In this document: positions 37,680 through 46,348 of the stretch, piece by piece
How positions within the stretch are numbered: the first letter of the stretch is position 1
How the letters are laid out: every line of letters begins with the position of its first letter
NCBI GenBank assembly: GCA_951813605.1
Contig: OX638379.1
Coordinates: 1,436,471 to 1,500,470, forward strand
Reading direction: 5' to 3'
DNA from: an uncultured Bryobacterales bacterium
GTDB lineage: Bacteria > Acidobacteriota > Terriglobia > Bryobacterales > UBA6623
Length of the DNA stretch: 64,000 bases
The notes under the pieces: generated by a model
What the model was told of the DNA's origin: nothing
Seen by the model: only the letters and a program-made list of their open reading frames with translations
Databases searched by the model: none
Program-made: the position numbers and the translations under genes

Positions 37680-38631
37680 GGACGGTCCACAGTCCTTCCA
37701 GCAACGGCCATTCTTCGTCGATCCATTGTTCGAGCTGAGCGAATCCAGCTTCGTCCATCATTTCGCGGATTTCGCGGACAGAGAATTTGTAAGAACTCTC
37801 AGTCCATATTGTCTCTCCCCGACCGAGGTGGCAGATTCCTCCCACCCCTGGGATCGGAACCTGCTGGGATCGGCGAGACACGAGATGCATCTCCACCCTT
37901 CGGTTGCGTTCGTCGTAGCGAGCGCGATGGCCGAATGAAGCGAGGTCGAAATCCGCTCCGAGCTCGCGATTCACTCGACCTAGGACGTTGCGGTTGAACG
38001 CGGCCGTTACCCCCGCAGGGTCGTCGTAGGCCGTGAGTAACTGGGTCTCGGGTTTGACGAGGTCGAACCCGAATAACAGGCGATCTCCCGGGAGAAGTTC
38101 GGACCGCAGCTCAGCAAGCAACGCCGCGCGCTCGCTGCGGTCAAAATTCCCGATGCTGCTGCCCAGGAACAAGAGGAGCAGCGGCACTCCCCTCGGACGT
38201 GCATTTCGCAGAGAGCGCACTCCAGCGACATAGGCCCCATGGTGGGCGCGGATCGCGACTATTCTGCCGAGGTCCCGCGAGCAACGTTCCAACGCGTCGG
38301 AGGAGATGTCAATTGGGCAATAGAACCGCACGCGCTCCGCCCCGAGACTCTTGACGACAATGCGGGTCTTTGTCCCGCTGCCGCTGCCGAGTTCCGCCAC
38401 GATGATCTCCGGATCAGGGAGGTGGCAGGGTAGGGCGGGGGCGCAACGGAGCAAGAGACGCTCGTCCGCCCGCGTCAAGCCGTACTCCGGCAAATGTGTG
38501 ATTGCCTCGAAGAGCGCCGTTCCCAAACTGTCGTACAAGTGCTTTGCCGGCAGCCACTTGCGATCGCTTCCGCAAAGCCCAGTTCGCACGTCACGGGCGA
38601 ATTCAGCCTGGAACGCACCGTTGTGGTTCAT
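37672..38631 (-). CDS. egtD: L-histidine N-alpha-methyltransferase EgtD
   Basis: EgtD trimethylates histidine to hercynine with SAM, the first step of ergothioneine synthesis. From the ATG at 38631 the protein is 319 residues, the usual EgtD length. Visible are KWLPAKHLYDSLGTALFEAITHLPEYGLTRAD, the SAM-binding block VAELGSGSGTKTRIV, the CPIDISSDAL segment, LFLGSSIGNFDR and the C-terminal WTESSYKFS. An upstream in-frame ATG at 38733 would overlap egtB and is not needed. It is divergent from egtB with 55 bases between starts, and its stop overlaps ggt. Confidence 0.93.
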   Translation of the reverse strand: MNHNGAFQAEFARDVRTGLCGSDRKWLPAKHLYDSLGTALFEAITHLPEYGLTRADERLLLRCAPALPCHLPDPEIIVAELGSGSGTKTRIVVKSLGAERVRFYCPIDISSDALERCSRDLGRIVAIRAHHGAYVAGVRSLRNARPRGVPLLLLFLGSSIGNFDRSERAALLAELRSELLPGDRLLFGFDLVKPETQLLTAYDDPAGVTAAFNRNVLGRVNRELGADFDLASFGHRARYDERNRRVEMHLVSRRSQQVPIPGVGGICHLGRGETIWTESSYKFSVREIREMMDEAGFAQLEQWIDEEWPLLEGLWTVHD

Positions 38632-38686
38632 TGAGCCGGTTATATCACGGGACTCCCGCAGCTCCGCTGGCTTCGTAGCGCCCATA

Positions 38687-39919
38687 ATGAATCCAGTGAC
38701 GTCATCCAGCGAGTTGCATCGTGGGCTGGCCAAGGCTAGGCTGCGAACGGACGAGCTTTTTGGCTTAGTCCGCCCGGCTTCCCTGTTTCAACGCCCTGTT
38801 CCCGAACGCCACCGCCTCAACTTCTACATCGGACACGTCGAGGCCTTTGACTGGAACATGATTTGCGTTTACAGTCTCGGCTCGGACGCATTCAGCGCGG
38901 AGCTCGACGAGCTCTTCGCGTTTGGCATCGACCCGGGGGGGGCGGACCTGCCGTCGGACGCTCGAGGCGATTGGCCAGGCCTTCACGAGACCTACGGGTA
39001 CTGTCGCCGCGTGCGGGAGGCGGTGGACAAAGCCCTGGATTCGGTTCCGGAGGATATCGCAAATGTCTGCATCGAGCATCGGCTAATGCATGCTGAGACT
39101 CTGTGCTATCTGCTGCACAACCTAGGCCCGGAGCACATGATTCCCCGGCAACTCCAAGCGAATCGACACGCACCCTCGGCGCAAGCCCCCCCGTCCCCCC
39201 GGTGGATCACAATCCCTGAAGGAGATGCCCGGCTTGGACGTTCACGGGCCACCGGCTTCGGATGGGACAACGAATTCGGCCCTTATTCCGTGCACGTCCC
39301 GGAATTTGGGATTGGCAAGCATAAAGTGACCAACGCCGAGTACTTGAAATTCGTCAACGCGGGCGGCTCGCGGCCTCACTACTGGAAATCGGACGGCGAT
39401 CAGTGGCTGCTGCGAAACATGTTTGGCGAGATACCGCTCCCGCTCGACTGGCCGGTCTACGTCACTCACGACCAAGCGCGGCAGTTCGCTGCGCGGGCCG
39501 GAGCCTCGCTTCCGAGCGAAGCGCAATGGGACCGCGCCGCCTACGGTACGCAGGCGGGTACCACGCGTCGGTATCCGTGGGGAGACGAACCGCCGGGGCC
39601 GAGGCATGCCAATCTAAACTTCCAACGCTGGGACCCTTGCTCCGTCACGGCCACGCCCGAGGGCGATAGCGCCTTCGGAGTGGCGCAGACATTGGGCAAC
39701 GGTTGGGAGTGGACATCCGAACCGCTCCGGCCATTTCGCGGGTTTCAGGAGTTCCCGTTCTATCCCGGCTACTCCTCAAATTTCTTCGATGACGAGCACT
39801 TCGTGTTGAAGGGAGCGTCGCCCCGCACAGCGACCCCATTGCTCCGGCGGTCGTTTCGCAATTGGTTCCGGGAAGGATATCCGTATCTGTATTCAACGTT
39901 CCGGCTCGTGGCTAGCTGA
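38687..39919 (+). CDS. egtB: Ergothioneine sulfoxide synthase EgtB
   Basis: EgtB is a non-heme iron enzyme that couples hercynine to a cysteine-type thiol with oxygen. The N-terminal DinB-like part gives the 3-His site: H50 in FYIGHVEAFDW, and H131 and H135 in EHRLMHAETL. The C-terminal part is a formylglycine-generating-enzyme-like domain (ITIPEGDARLG, FGWDNEFGPYSVHVPEFGIGKHKVTNAEYLKFV, LPSEAQWDRAAYG, GNGWEWTSE). The ATG at 38687 gives 410 residues; an upstream frame extension would run through egtD. Acidobacterial EgtB enzymes include one reported to use cysteine directly rather than gamma-Glu-Cys, and this copy could be either kind. Confidence 0.93.
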   Translation: MNPVTSSSELHRGLAKARLRTDELFGLVRPASLFQRPVPERHRLNFYIGHVEAFDWNMICVYSLGSDAFSAELDELFAFGIDPGGADLPSDARGDWPGLHETYGYCRRVREAVDKALDSVPEDIANVCIEHRLMHAETLCYLLHNLGPEHMIPRQLQANRHAPSAQAPPSPRWITIPEGDARLGRSRATGFGWDNEFGPYSVHVPEFGIGKHKVTNAEYLKFVNAGGSRPHYWKSDGDQWLLRNMFGEIPLPLDWPVYVTHDQARQFAARAGASLPSEAQWDRAAYGTQAGTTRRYPWGDEPPGPRHANLNFQRWDPCSVTATPEGDSAFGVAQTLGNGWEWTSEPLRPFRGFQEFPFYPGYSSNFFDDEHFVLKGASPRTATPLLRRSFRNWFREGYPYLYSTFRLVAS

Positions 39920-39973
39920 ATCAGCGGGTACGATTGCCCCGAAGCCGCCTCAGCGCCGACAGCCCCAGCCGGA

Positions 39974-40444
39974 CTAGCGGAATAGGCGTTCCAGCTTGAA
40001 GGCAAGGAACCGTCTCGCCCGGTCTTCCTCATCCGAGTCTCCGGCACGCCGCACCGGGATATCGGAGCCGCTTGCGGCGTCCCTGGCGGCCGCCTTCTCG
40101 CGCGTGATCTCGATCTCTGCATCTGTGAGAGTCCCTCGGAACTTGTACACCACGATGTTGATTTGATTGCCTGCCTGCTCGCGTGCCTCCACGTCGAACA
40201 GAATCCTTTGGTCAGTCACCTCGCCACTGACGATGGCGTCGCTCGCCCCGGCGTCGTTGTAGGCTTTGCCGCCGAGAGCTGATCCGCTTTGGACAAACCG
40301 GAAGGCCACGTCCTTCGCGGGTGTGCGCCCCTTCTTAGGTATGGTCCCTATCCAAGTGCCCGTCAGATCGGCGCCGGCCAAGCTCGACGCCAGATAGGAG
40401 CACAAGCCTAGGATGACCGGCCATCGACGGCCGCAGCTAGGCAT
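39974..40444 (-). CDS. Secreted beta-rich protein of unknown function
   Basis: This 156-residue protein has a signal peptide (residues 1-25, core VILGLCSYLASSLAGA). A small beta domain follows beginning DLTGTWIGTIPKK and then FRFVQSGSALGGKAYNDAGASDAIVSGEVTDQRILFDVEA, a lipocalin/calycin-like pattern often seen in acidobacterial secreted proteins. The C-terminus is charged. It overlaps the DUF1552 gene by 8 bases and is the last gene of the DUF1592-DUF1552 series, so a joint function is likely. No enzyme motif is seen. Confidence 0.75.
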   Translation of the reverse strand: MPSCGRRWPVILGLCSYLASSLAGADLTGTWIGTIPKKGRTPAKDVAFRFVQSGSALGGKAYNDAGASDAIVSGEVTDQRILFDVEAREQAGNQINIVVYKFRGTLTDAEIEITREKAAARDAASGSDIPVRRAGDSDEEDRARRFLAFKLERLFR

Positions 40445-41783
40445 GGAGCAGGCCGCGTAATGGCCCAGTGCTGTCCGCGAATCGATCGACGGGCGCGCCG
40501 AAAGCCTTCAGCATCGACACGTAGAGGTCAGCGAGGGGGTGATCTTCCGGATACACCAGGTGCTGTCCTGTGTCGACCCGCCCGCCGCCTCTCCCGCCTA
40601 GGAGGACCGGCAGCTTGTGCGGGTCGTGCTTCTGGCCATCAGCCAGTGCCGACGCGAACAGGATCATCGAGTTGTCCAGCACGCTGGACTCGCCTTCACG
40701 CATGTCCGCCAGGCGCTTGAGGAGGTACGCGTACTGCTCTACGTGCCAGCGATTGATGATCTTGTATTCGGCGAGCTTGTCTTTGTTCTCGCCGTGGTGC
40801 GAGACTTCGTGGTGCCCTGAGGTGACTCCCTCGAGGAACCGGAAGCTGACGTTGCTGACCGCGTTGCCGAACATGAACGAAGCGATTCGAGTGGTGTCCG
40901 TCTGGATTGCGACGGCGACCATGTCTAGCATCAAGCGAACGTGTTCCAAGTGGCTGGTCGGCCGCTCCGGCGGGGCCTGCTGCGGGTCCAGCGGCACAAG
41001 CGGCTTCCAGAGATTGCGTCCCGGCCTCGCCGACCGCACTACCCGCTCTTCAATCGACCTCATAGAGGACAGATATTCGTCCAGGCGAACCCTGTCCTCG
41101 GTCCCTAGCTCTCCGCGAAGCCTCTTGGCGTCATTGAGAACTTGGTCGAGCAGCAAAGAGTTCAGCCTGGCCCTTGCGCGGCCGATGCCGTTGGCCGCCC
41201 TGAACAGGCGTTCGTAGACAGCCTTCGGATTGAGTTCCCTCGCCAAAGGCGTCGTTGGCGCGGTCCATGAAATGTGGGATCCGTAAACACGGGTGTAGCC
41301 CACCACGGCGTCATTGCCGACGGCGACCGGGGTGACACCTAGTTCGAGCGAGGGCAGCGGCGTCAGGTGCCCCGTCGAATTGGCGGCGACTTGGTCGAAG
41401 GAGACGCCGTTACGCAGGTCCGCGCCCTGGGTCTTCTTGATCCTGGCGCAGGTGAGGATCGAGGATTCCTTCACATAATGGCCGTCCCCGTCCTTGGCCT
41501 GCTCATTCCAGAGGTTGCTCAGGACAGTCACTTGCTGCCGAATGCCGGCTATGGGCTCCAAACTCGGCGTTAGCTTGTAATTCCGGCCCGCCTCCTTGGG
41601 CGTCCAGCTCTGAGGGTACGCGCCGTTCGGCATGTATAGGGCTGCCATACGGACCGGCCACGCCGTGGTCCGCCCCGTGTTGGAAGAGGCGCCCATCGCT
41701 TCCAGCCAAGGAAGTCCAAGTGCGACTCCGGTGCCGCGAAGCAGCGTCCGGCGCGATATCTGTCGTTTACGGCTCGAGCTCAT
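40437..41783 (-). CDS. DUF1552-family Tat-exported protein
   Basis: This protein has 448 residues from the ATG at 41783, with a Tat signal (ISRRTLLRGTGVALGLPWLEAM). Family blocks include RMAALYMPNGAYPQSWTP, RIASFMFGNAVSNVSFRF, HHEVSHHGENKDKLAEYKIINRWHVEQYAYLLKRL and LFASALADGQKHDPHKLPVLLGG. DUF1552 proteins regularly sit beside DUF1592-type cytochrome proteins, exactly as here, where it overlaps that gene by 17 bases. Function is not established. Starts at 41804 or 41846 are possible but put extra residues before the Tat motif. Confidence 0.9.
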   Translation of the reverse strand: MSSSRKRQISRRTLLRGTGVALGLPWLEAMGASSNTGRTTAWPVRMAALYMPNGAYPQSWTPKEAGRNYKLTPSLEPIAGIRQQVTVLSNLWNEQAKDGDGHYVKESSILTCARIKKTQGADLRNGVSFDQVAANSTGHLTPLPSLELGVTPVAVGNDAVVGYTRVYGSHISWTAPTTPLARELNPKAVYERLFRAANGIGRARARLNSLLLDQVLNDAKRLRGELGTEDRVRLDEYLSSMRSIEERVVRSARPGRNLWKPLVPLDPQQAPPERPTSHLEHVRLMLDMVAVAIQTDTTRIASFMFGNAVSNVSFRFLEGVTSGHHEVSHHGENKDKLAEYKIINRWHVEQYAYLLKRLADMREGESSVLDNSMILFASALADGQKHDPHKLPVLLGGRGGGRVDTGQHLVYPEDHPLADLYVSMLKAFGAPVDRFADSTGPLRGLLHA

Positions 41784-43686
41784 CGCTTTCGTCTCTGTGC
41801 CCATCCCCCTGCGGCCGGATTTCCAGGAACGGCGCACTTTGGACAATCTGGCGAACCAACGACCAAGACTCGAAATTGTCCCTCTCGACGTTCTCTACAA
41901 TGGTTTCGACCGCGCAGGCGTCCGCGGGCATCAAACCTCTACCAAGAGCATAGCCCAGCATCCGCTTCGCTAAATTCCTCAAGAACAGTTTCTTGCGGCC
42001 TAGCAGGGCTTGTTTCAGTCCTTGCGGGCCCGAGAAGCGCGTCCCGTCCGGCAGCTGGCCCGACGCATCCATCGCAGCCCCGGCGTCCTCGTCGCGCCAT
42101 CTGCCAAGAACGTCGTAGTTCTCCAGCGCAAATCCGAGAGGGTCGATTCTCTCATGGCAGCTGGCGCAAGCAGGGTCACGACTGTGGGATGCGACGAGCT
42201 CGCGAACAGACTTGGCCGACGGGCCGGGATCTGGTTCGTCTAGCTCAGGCACGTCCGGAGGCGGAGGCGGTGTGCCTAGTATCGAGTCGAGAATCCAGAC
42301 GCCGCGAAGTACCGGGCTGGTACGGTGCGGATGGGATGTGAGAGCGGCAATCGCGGGCATGCTTAACAGCCCTCCGCGTCCCGCTCCTTCGGGAAGCTCC
42401 ATCCAATTCGGGTTCTTCGAGTCTTGTTTCTTTTCCAACGGCAGTTCCAGATGCTTGATCAGCGAAATCGTGAGGACCGTGCCGCTGGAATCGAGCAAAT
42501 CGAGCAGCGACCAGTTGTTTCTCAGGATCTCGCGGAAGAAAAAGACCGGCTGCAGCCTGATGTCGCCACGGAGCTCGGCATCGTCGGCGTACTCCGGAAA
42601 CAGCTCGGCATCGGGCGCGTGACCAGCCTCTAGCTCCCTTGTTCTCAACCACTGCTCTGTGAATCTCGTGGAGAACTGGAGGGCCCGGGGATCGCGGAGC
42701 ATCCGGGGAACTAGCCGCGCCAGTACGGCAGGGTCGTCCATTTTGCCAGCCGTGGCGGTATCGAAGAGCAACTCGTCCGGCTTGCTGCCCCAGAGGAAAT
42801 ACGACAGCTTTGACGCCAAGGCGTATTGTCTGAGTTCCGGATCGTCTCCGTCATTTCTGACATGGAAGAGGAACGAGGGCGAGACTAGTGCGCTTCGCAA
42901 GGCGAAGAACACGGCTGGCTCGAAATCAAGGCCGCGCCTGGTCGCTCGGCGGAATAGGCGTGAGTACGATTCGACCGTCCTGTCGTCGACCGGACGCCTA
43001 AAGGCAGATGGAAGGAATCGCGCGAGAATCTGCCTCGCGGCAGCCTGCTCGGAAAGGCCCGTTCCTGGACGGGCAACGAATATCTTTTCTCTCGACTTGA
43101 ATTCCTTGGAAGCCGCGTTAACGACGAACTCTGCGGCCTCAAGGTATTTCTCGGCGAGCAGGGGAGAGACGAATAGGGTTTCGGCCGCATTGTCGAAGCC
43201 CTCGCCGCCAGGGCCGTCCACCGGAAACATGTCGGTCAGATCGACTTGAATATCGAATAAGTCGCGGACCGTCGCGCTGTACTCGTCGCGATTGAGCCGT
43301 CGGACCGGATTGATTGCTGGAGCGAGACCTGCGGCGCACGCTTGGCTCCGCCAGGTCTCTTGGGCCCAATCAATGAATCGTATCCTGTCCTCGAACGCTG
43401 GCTGTGGCGCACCCGCGGGCGGCATCTCGTGATTGGAGACCCTGGTCGCGATCATCGTCCACGCTTCCGGATGAGTGCGAAACGACTCGATTCCTGCCAG
43501 CGATTCCATATGGAGTCCGGCAGCGGCCGCTTCGCCTTGATGACAGGCATGGCAATGCGCCTCAAGGAACTCACGCGCGCCGTCAACTCCTAATGGCTGA
43601 GTCGCGCGAGCTTGCGGAAATGTGGCAGGCAGGACCGCACCGACCAAGTAGAGAATGCGTTGAAGACACCGCAGCATGAGCGACAT
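41767..43686 (-). CDS. DUF1592/DUF1588/DUF1585-type secreted heme-motif protein
   Basis: This is a large exported protein of about 639 residues and the partner type of DUF1552. A signal peptide (MLRCLQRILYLVGAVLPATFPQARA) is followed by a cytochrome-like segment with CxxCH (CHACH) and HEMPPAGAPQP. A DUF1587-like block NPVRRLNRDEYSATVRDLF comes next, then DUF1595/1592 regions (YALASKLSYFLWGSKPDELL, FTEQWLRTRELE). DUF1588 has HRTSPVLRGVWILDSILG, and CASCHERIDPLGFALENYD carries a second CxxCH. The DUF1585 C-terminus is LAKRMLGYALGRGL. It probably binds heme in the periplasm. An ATG at 43707 is an alternative start. Confidence 0.88.
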   Translation of the reverse strand: MSLMLRCLQRILYLVGAVLPATFPQARATQPLGVDGAREFLEAHCHACHQGEAAAAGLHMESLAGIESFRTHPEAWTMIATRVSNHEMPPAGAPQPAFEDRIRFIDWAQETWRSQACAAGLAPAINPVRRLNRDEYSATVRDLFDIQVDLTDMFPVDGPGGEGFDNAAETLFVSPLLAEKYLEAAEFVVNAASKEFKSREKIFVARPGTGLSEQAAARQILARFLPSAFRRPVDDRTVESYSRLFRRATRRGLDFEPAVFFALRSALVSPSFLFHVRNDGDDPELRQYALASKLSYFLWGSKPDELLFDTATAGKMDDPAVLARLVPRMLRDPRALQFSTRFTEQWLRTRELEAGHAPDAELFPEYADDAELRGDIRLQPVFFFREILRNNWSLLDLLDSSGTVLTISLIKHLELPLEKKQDSKNPNWMELPEGAGRGGLLSMPAIAALTSHPHRTSPVLRGVWILDSILGTPPPPPDVPELDEPDPGPSAKSVRELVASHSRDPACASCHERIDPLGFALENYDVLGRWRDEDAGAAMDASGQLPDGTRFSGPQGLKQALLGRKKLFLRNLAKRMLGYALGRGLMPADACAVETIVENVERDNFESWSLVRQIVQSAPFLEIRPQGDGHRDESDELEP

Positions 43687-43827
43687 TTCTATTCGGCATT
43701 TCCCCAAACTGCCACGTTACCTGGCAATTTGGAACGCCCGTTGGAACAATTGTTGCACCGATTCCAGGGCGGAAACGAGCTGTGCTAGCTTAAGAGACAA
43801 GAGCCGGAATGTCGTTGTCTCAGCAGA

Positions 43828-43903
43828 GCCACGATAGCTCAGGTGGTAGAGCAGCGGTTTCGTAAACCGCAGGTCGTCGGTTCGAGTCCGACTCGTGGCT
43901 CCA
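43828..43903 (+). tRNA. tRNA-Thr (anticodon CGT)
   Basis: The acceptor GCCACGA pairs with TCGTGGC and the D stem is GCTC/GAGC. The anticodon stem GCGGT/ACCGC holds loop TTCGTAA with anticodon CGT, and the T stem GTCGG/CCGAC carries TTCGAGT. Discriminator T and an encoded CCA end at 43903. It decodes ACG. Confidence 0.95.
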
Positions 43904-44281
43904 CGGGACATTCGCCCGACTCGCCGAGCGCCTGTTCCGCTGGTGGCGTGCATGCGCTCCGGCTAGTACGCTTCCAGCACACGAGAATCGATTTGCGAAA
44001 ACCAGCTCGCTCGTGTGAGACCAATACTCTGCGGAAACCAGCGAAAGAGGTCCACGCGGTCCGCGCTGGCCTTGCCTCTCGGCAACATCCCTTGACAAAG
44101 GAAGCGCCCTAGCGATCCGCCCTTCCATTCTGACGGCTGAGTCAGAATCAACAGCAATCTCGGTCGGCCAATTCCTTGGGTCTGGCTCGACTCCGTAGGA
44201 ATCGTTATGCTTTGGGAGCGACCAGTGCCCTTGCGGTCCTTGTGATCGCGTGGGCCGGCGCCCGACTGGCAGTTTGGACTC
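43904..44281 (+). other. Intergenic region between tRNA-Thr and the dehydratase gene
   Basis: No gene is supported in these 378 bases. A perfect 8-base inverted repeat lies at 44127-44148. The rest shows no recognisable motif. Confidence 0.45.
44127..44148. repeat. Perfect inverted repeat (operator or hairpin)
   Basis: ATTCTGAC (44127-44134) and GTCAGAAT (44141-44148) form a perfect palindrome with a 6-base centre. It lies 134 bases before the enolase-superfamily gene and lacks a T tail. A dimeric repressor site is as likely as an RNA hairpin. Confidence 0.4.
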
Positions 44282-45403
44282 ATGATGAAAATCACCGACG
44301 TCGAAGCCATTTACGTGCGGTCGGACCTAGTCAAGGAACAATGCGATTCCGGCCAGGACGCACTAATCGTGCGAGTCCACACGGACGCAGGAGTTTCCGG
44401 GCTTGGCGAAGTGGACTCCAACCCGATGGCCGCCAAGGGGGCGATCGAGGGTCCCTTTTCGCATTCCGTGGCGAGTGGCTTGCGGGAGCTTGTCATTGGC
44501 GAGGACCCATTCGAAACCGAGAAGATCTGGCACAAGATGTACACAGGAAACATCTACGGAGGCCGCCGAGGTGTCGGATTGCACGCCATGAGCGGTATCG
44601 ACCTCGCTCTTTGGGACATCAAGGGCAAGGCGCTCGGTCTACCGGTATGGAAGCTGCTAGGGGGAGGCTTTCACAAGAAGCTCCGCTGCTATGCCAGTTC
44701 GCTCTGGGGTCCGACACCGGAGGCGACTGGCGAGCTCGCGCAGCGCTACGTCGACCGCGGATTCAGCGCCGTCAAATTTGGCTGGGATCCCATGGGCCGC
44801 GACGAGGCTACCGACATCGCTCTCGTTCGCGAGGCGCGCAAGGGACTGGGCGAGGGACCTGATCTCCTCGTTGACGCGGGTCTCGTCTGGGATGCCAAGA
44901 CCGCCATCAGAAGGGTTCGGAGATTTGAGGAGCACAGGATCTTCTGGCTGGAAGAACCACTGATGCCAGACGATTACGACGGCTATCGGCGGCTGAGCGA
45001 GGCCGTTGATGTTCGGATAGCCGCGGGCGAGGAAGAGAGCAACAGAGCTTCCTTCTTGGAATTGATGGATCGCGGCAAAGTTGACGTTGTGCAGGTCGAT
45101 CTGACACGTGTGGGAGGGTTCACCGAGGCTGTCAAGATCGCTTCCCTGGCGCAAGACCGGGGACTACGGGTCGCGAACCACGGATTCACGACCTATATCA
45201 ATGTGGCGGCGGCTCTCCATTTCTTGAATTCCGTAGCCAATGCCCTGATCGTGGAGTACGTGGCAGAAGAGGAAACGACTCTTCGCGATCACCTGACCAA
45301 GCAGCGCATCGTAGCCCGAGACGGAATGCTAGACATTCCTGAGGAGCCCGGCTTGGGCGTAGAGCTTGATGAAGACGCCGTCAACCGATTCCGCGTTTGT
45401 TAG
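44282..45403 (+). CDS. Enolase-superfamily sugar-acid dehydratase (mandelate racemase / muconate lactonizing family)
   Basis: This 373-residue enzyme abstracts a proton next to a carboxylate, probably dehydrating a sugar acid. The N-terminal cap starts MMKITDVEAIYVR, with GLGEVDSNPMA. In the barrel, K165 stands in AVKFGWD, and metal ligands are D198 (LLVDAG), E224 (FWLEEPL) and E250 (AAGEE). The second base is H300 in VANHGF. The usual KxK pair is here K-F-G, so the second lysine is missing. Together with the HGF histidine this points to the galactonate/gluconate-dehydratase side rather than a racemase. GHAMSGIDLALWDIKGKALG-like helix is typical. The start may be the second ATG. Confidence 0.85.
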   Translation: MMKITDVEAIYVRSDLVKEQCDSGQDALIVRVHTDAGVSGLGEVDSNPMAAKGAIEGPFSHSVASGLRELVIGEDPFETEKIWHKMYTGNIYGGRRGVGLHAMSGIDLALWDIKGKALGLPVWKLLGGGFHKKLRCYASSLWGPTPEATGELAQRYVDRGFSAVKFGWDPMGRDEATDIALVREARKGLGEGPDLLVDAGLVWDAKTAIRRVRRFEEHRIFWLEEPLMPDDYDGYRRLSEAVDVRIAAGEEESNRASFLELMDRGKVDVVQVDLTRVGGFTEAVKIASLAQDRGLRVANHGFTTYINVAAALHFLNSVANALIVEYVAEEETTLRDHLTKQRIVARDGMLDIPEEPGLGVELDEDAVNRFRVC

Positions 45404-45475
45404 ACAGGCCGGCTGAAGCGCGGACGGGATCTGCGGCTCGCACTCCGTGGTCCACGCGTAGAAACCACGGACGGG

Positions 45476-46348
45476 CTACTCGTCGCCAGTCTCGATGCGG
45501 AAAGAGTACTTCTGCAGAGCCTTGACGTGATCGTTCTTGGACTTGTCACTAAGCGGATTGCCGTGGAGTGAGACGGTCCAGTACCTAGCGAAGCGGCTGT
45601 CCCCGGCGATGTCTTTCTCGGCCATCTCGACAAGGGTGCCGATGTCGGAGACCTTGTTGTTTCGCAGCGACAGGCGTTGTAATGACGTAAGTCCCGCCAG
45701 CGGTGCGAGGTCTTCTACCGCGTTTCCGTCAAGGTTCAACGTGGAAAGGCGCGTCAAGGAACCGACTGGGCTGACGTCCACCACCTCGTTTTCCGCAACA
45801 TCCAACGTCCACAGCTTCGATAGGCCCTTGACGGGGGCTAGGTCGCTAATGCGGTTCCCCGAAAGGTAGGCGGAATTCATCGATGCCAGCTCGGTCAGGG
45901 CCGCAATGTCTTGGACCTTGTTGTTGGAGAGCTCGATGTACTGTAGACGGGTAAGGCCGGAGAGGGGAGAGATGTCCTCGACTTGGTTGTTTGTCAAGGT
46001 GAGGCTCTGCAGGAGATCGAGGCCGGAGAGCGGAGAGATGTCCGAGACTTCGTTGTCCGGCAGTTCCAGAAGCATCAGCCTCTTGCAGTGCTCGAGGCCG
46101 GTCAGGTCTCGGATACCCTTCTTCCGCGCTGTGATCGTAGAGATTGTTGCCACGTCCTCCGCCGTGATGGGCTCATCCGTGTTGCGTTTCTCGAAAACAT
46201 ATTGCCTTACCGCGGCTTCCAAGTTCTTGTCAGGGAAGATCTGAGCGGCGGCTGGAAGAGCGGCTGCGACGGCAAGTAGAACGATTGCTGCTCGACACAT
46301 AGGGCTTGCTCCGGAGCGTGTTGAGAAAGTCTGCATCCTGCCCATCAT
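45476..46348 (-). CDS. Exported leucine-rich-repeat protein
   Basis: This is an internalin-like LRR protein for protein binding in the envelope. Repeats of about 22 residues occur from residue 75 on, such as LELPDNEVSDISPLSGL, LTLTNNQVEDISPLSGL, IELSNNKVQDIAALTEL and LNLDGNAVEDLAPLAGL, at least six in a row. The signal peptide core AAIVLLAVAAALPAAAQ begins at Met17, so the true start may be 46300. If the first ATG is used it overlaps the upstream ORF stop by 4 bases (ATGA). The C-terminal part HGNPLSDKSKNDHVKALQK is a capping region. Partner unknown. Confidence 0.88.
   Translation of the reverse strand: MMGRMQTFSTRSGASPMCRAAIVLLAVAAALPAAAQIFPDKNLEAAVRQYVFEKRNTDEPITAEDVATISTITARKKGIRDLTGLEHCKRLMLLELPDNEVSDISPLSGLDLLQSLTLTNNQVEDISPLSGLTRLQYIELSNNKVQDIAALTELASMNSAYLSGNRISDLAPVKGLSKLWTLDVAENEVVDVSPVGSLTRLSTLNLDGNAVEDLAPLAGLTSLQRLSLRNNKVSDIGTLVEMAEKDIAGDSRFARYWTVSLHGNPLSDKSKNDHVKALQKYSFRIETGDE

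Noticed and set aside
44176..44862. A 228-residue open frame overlapping the enolase-superfamily gene
   Set aside because: It is the out-of-frame shadow of the true gene at 44282-45403. Its sequence is Arg/Gly-rich and matches no family.
45537..46244. Regular repeats of about 66 bases that might be a CRISPR or tandem-repeat array
   Set aside because: They are the coding repeats of the LRR protein on the other strand, diverged at the DNA level and without spacers.
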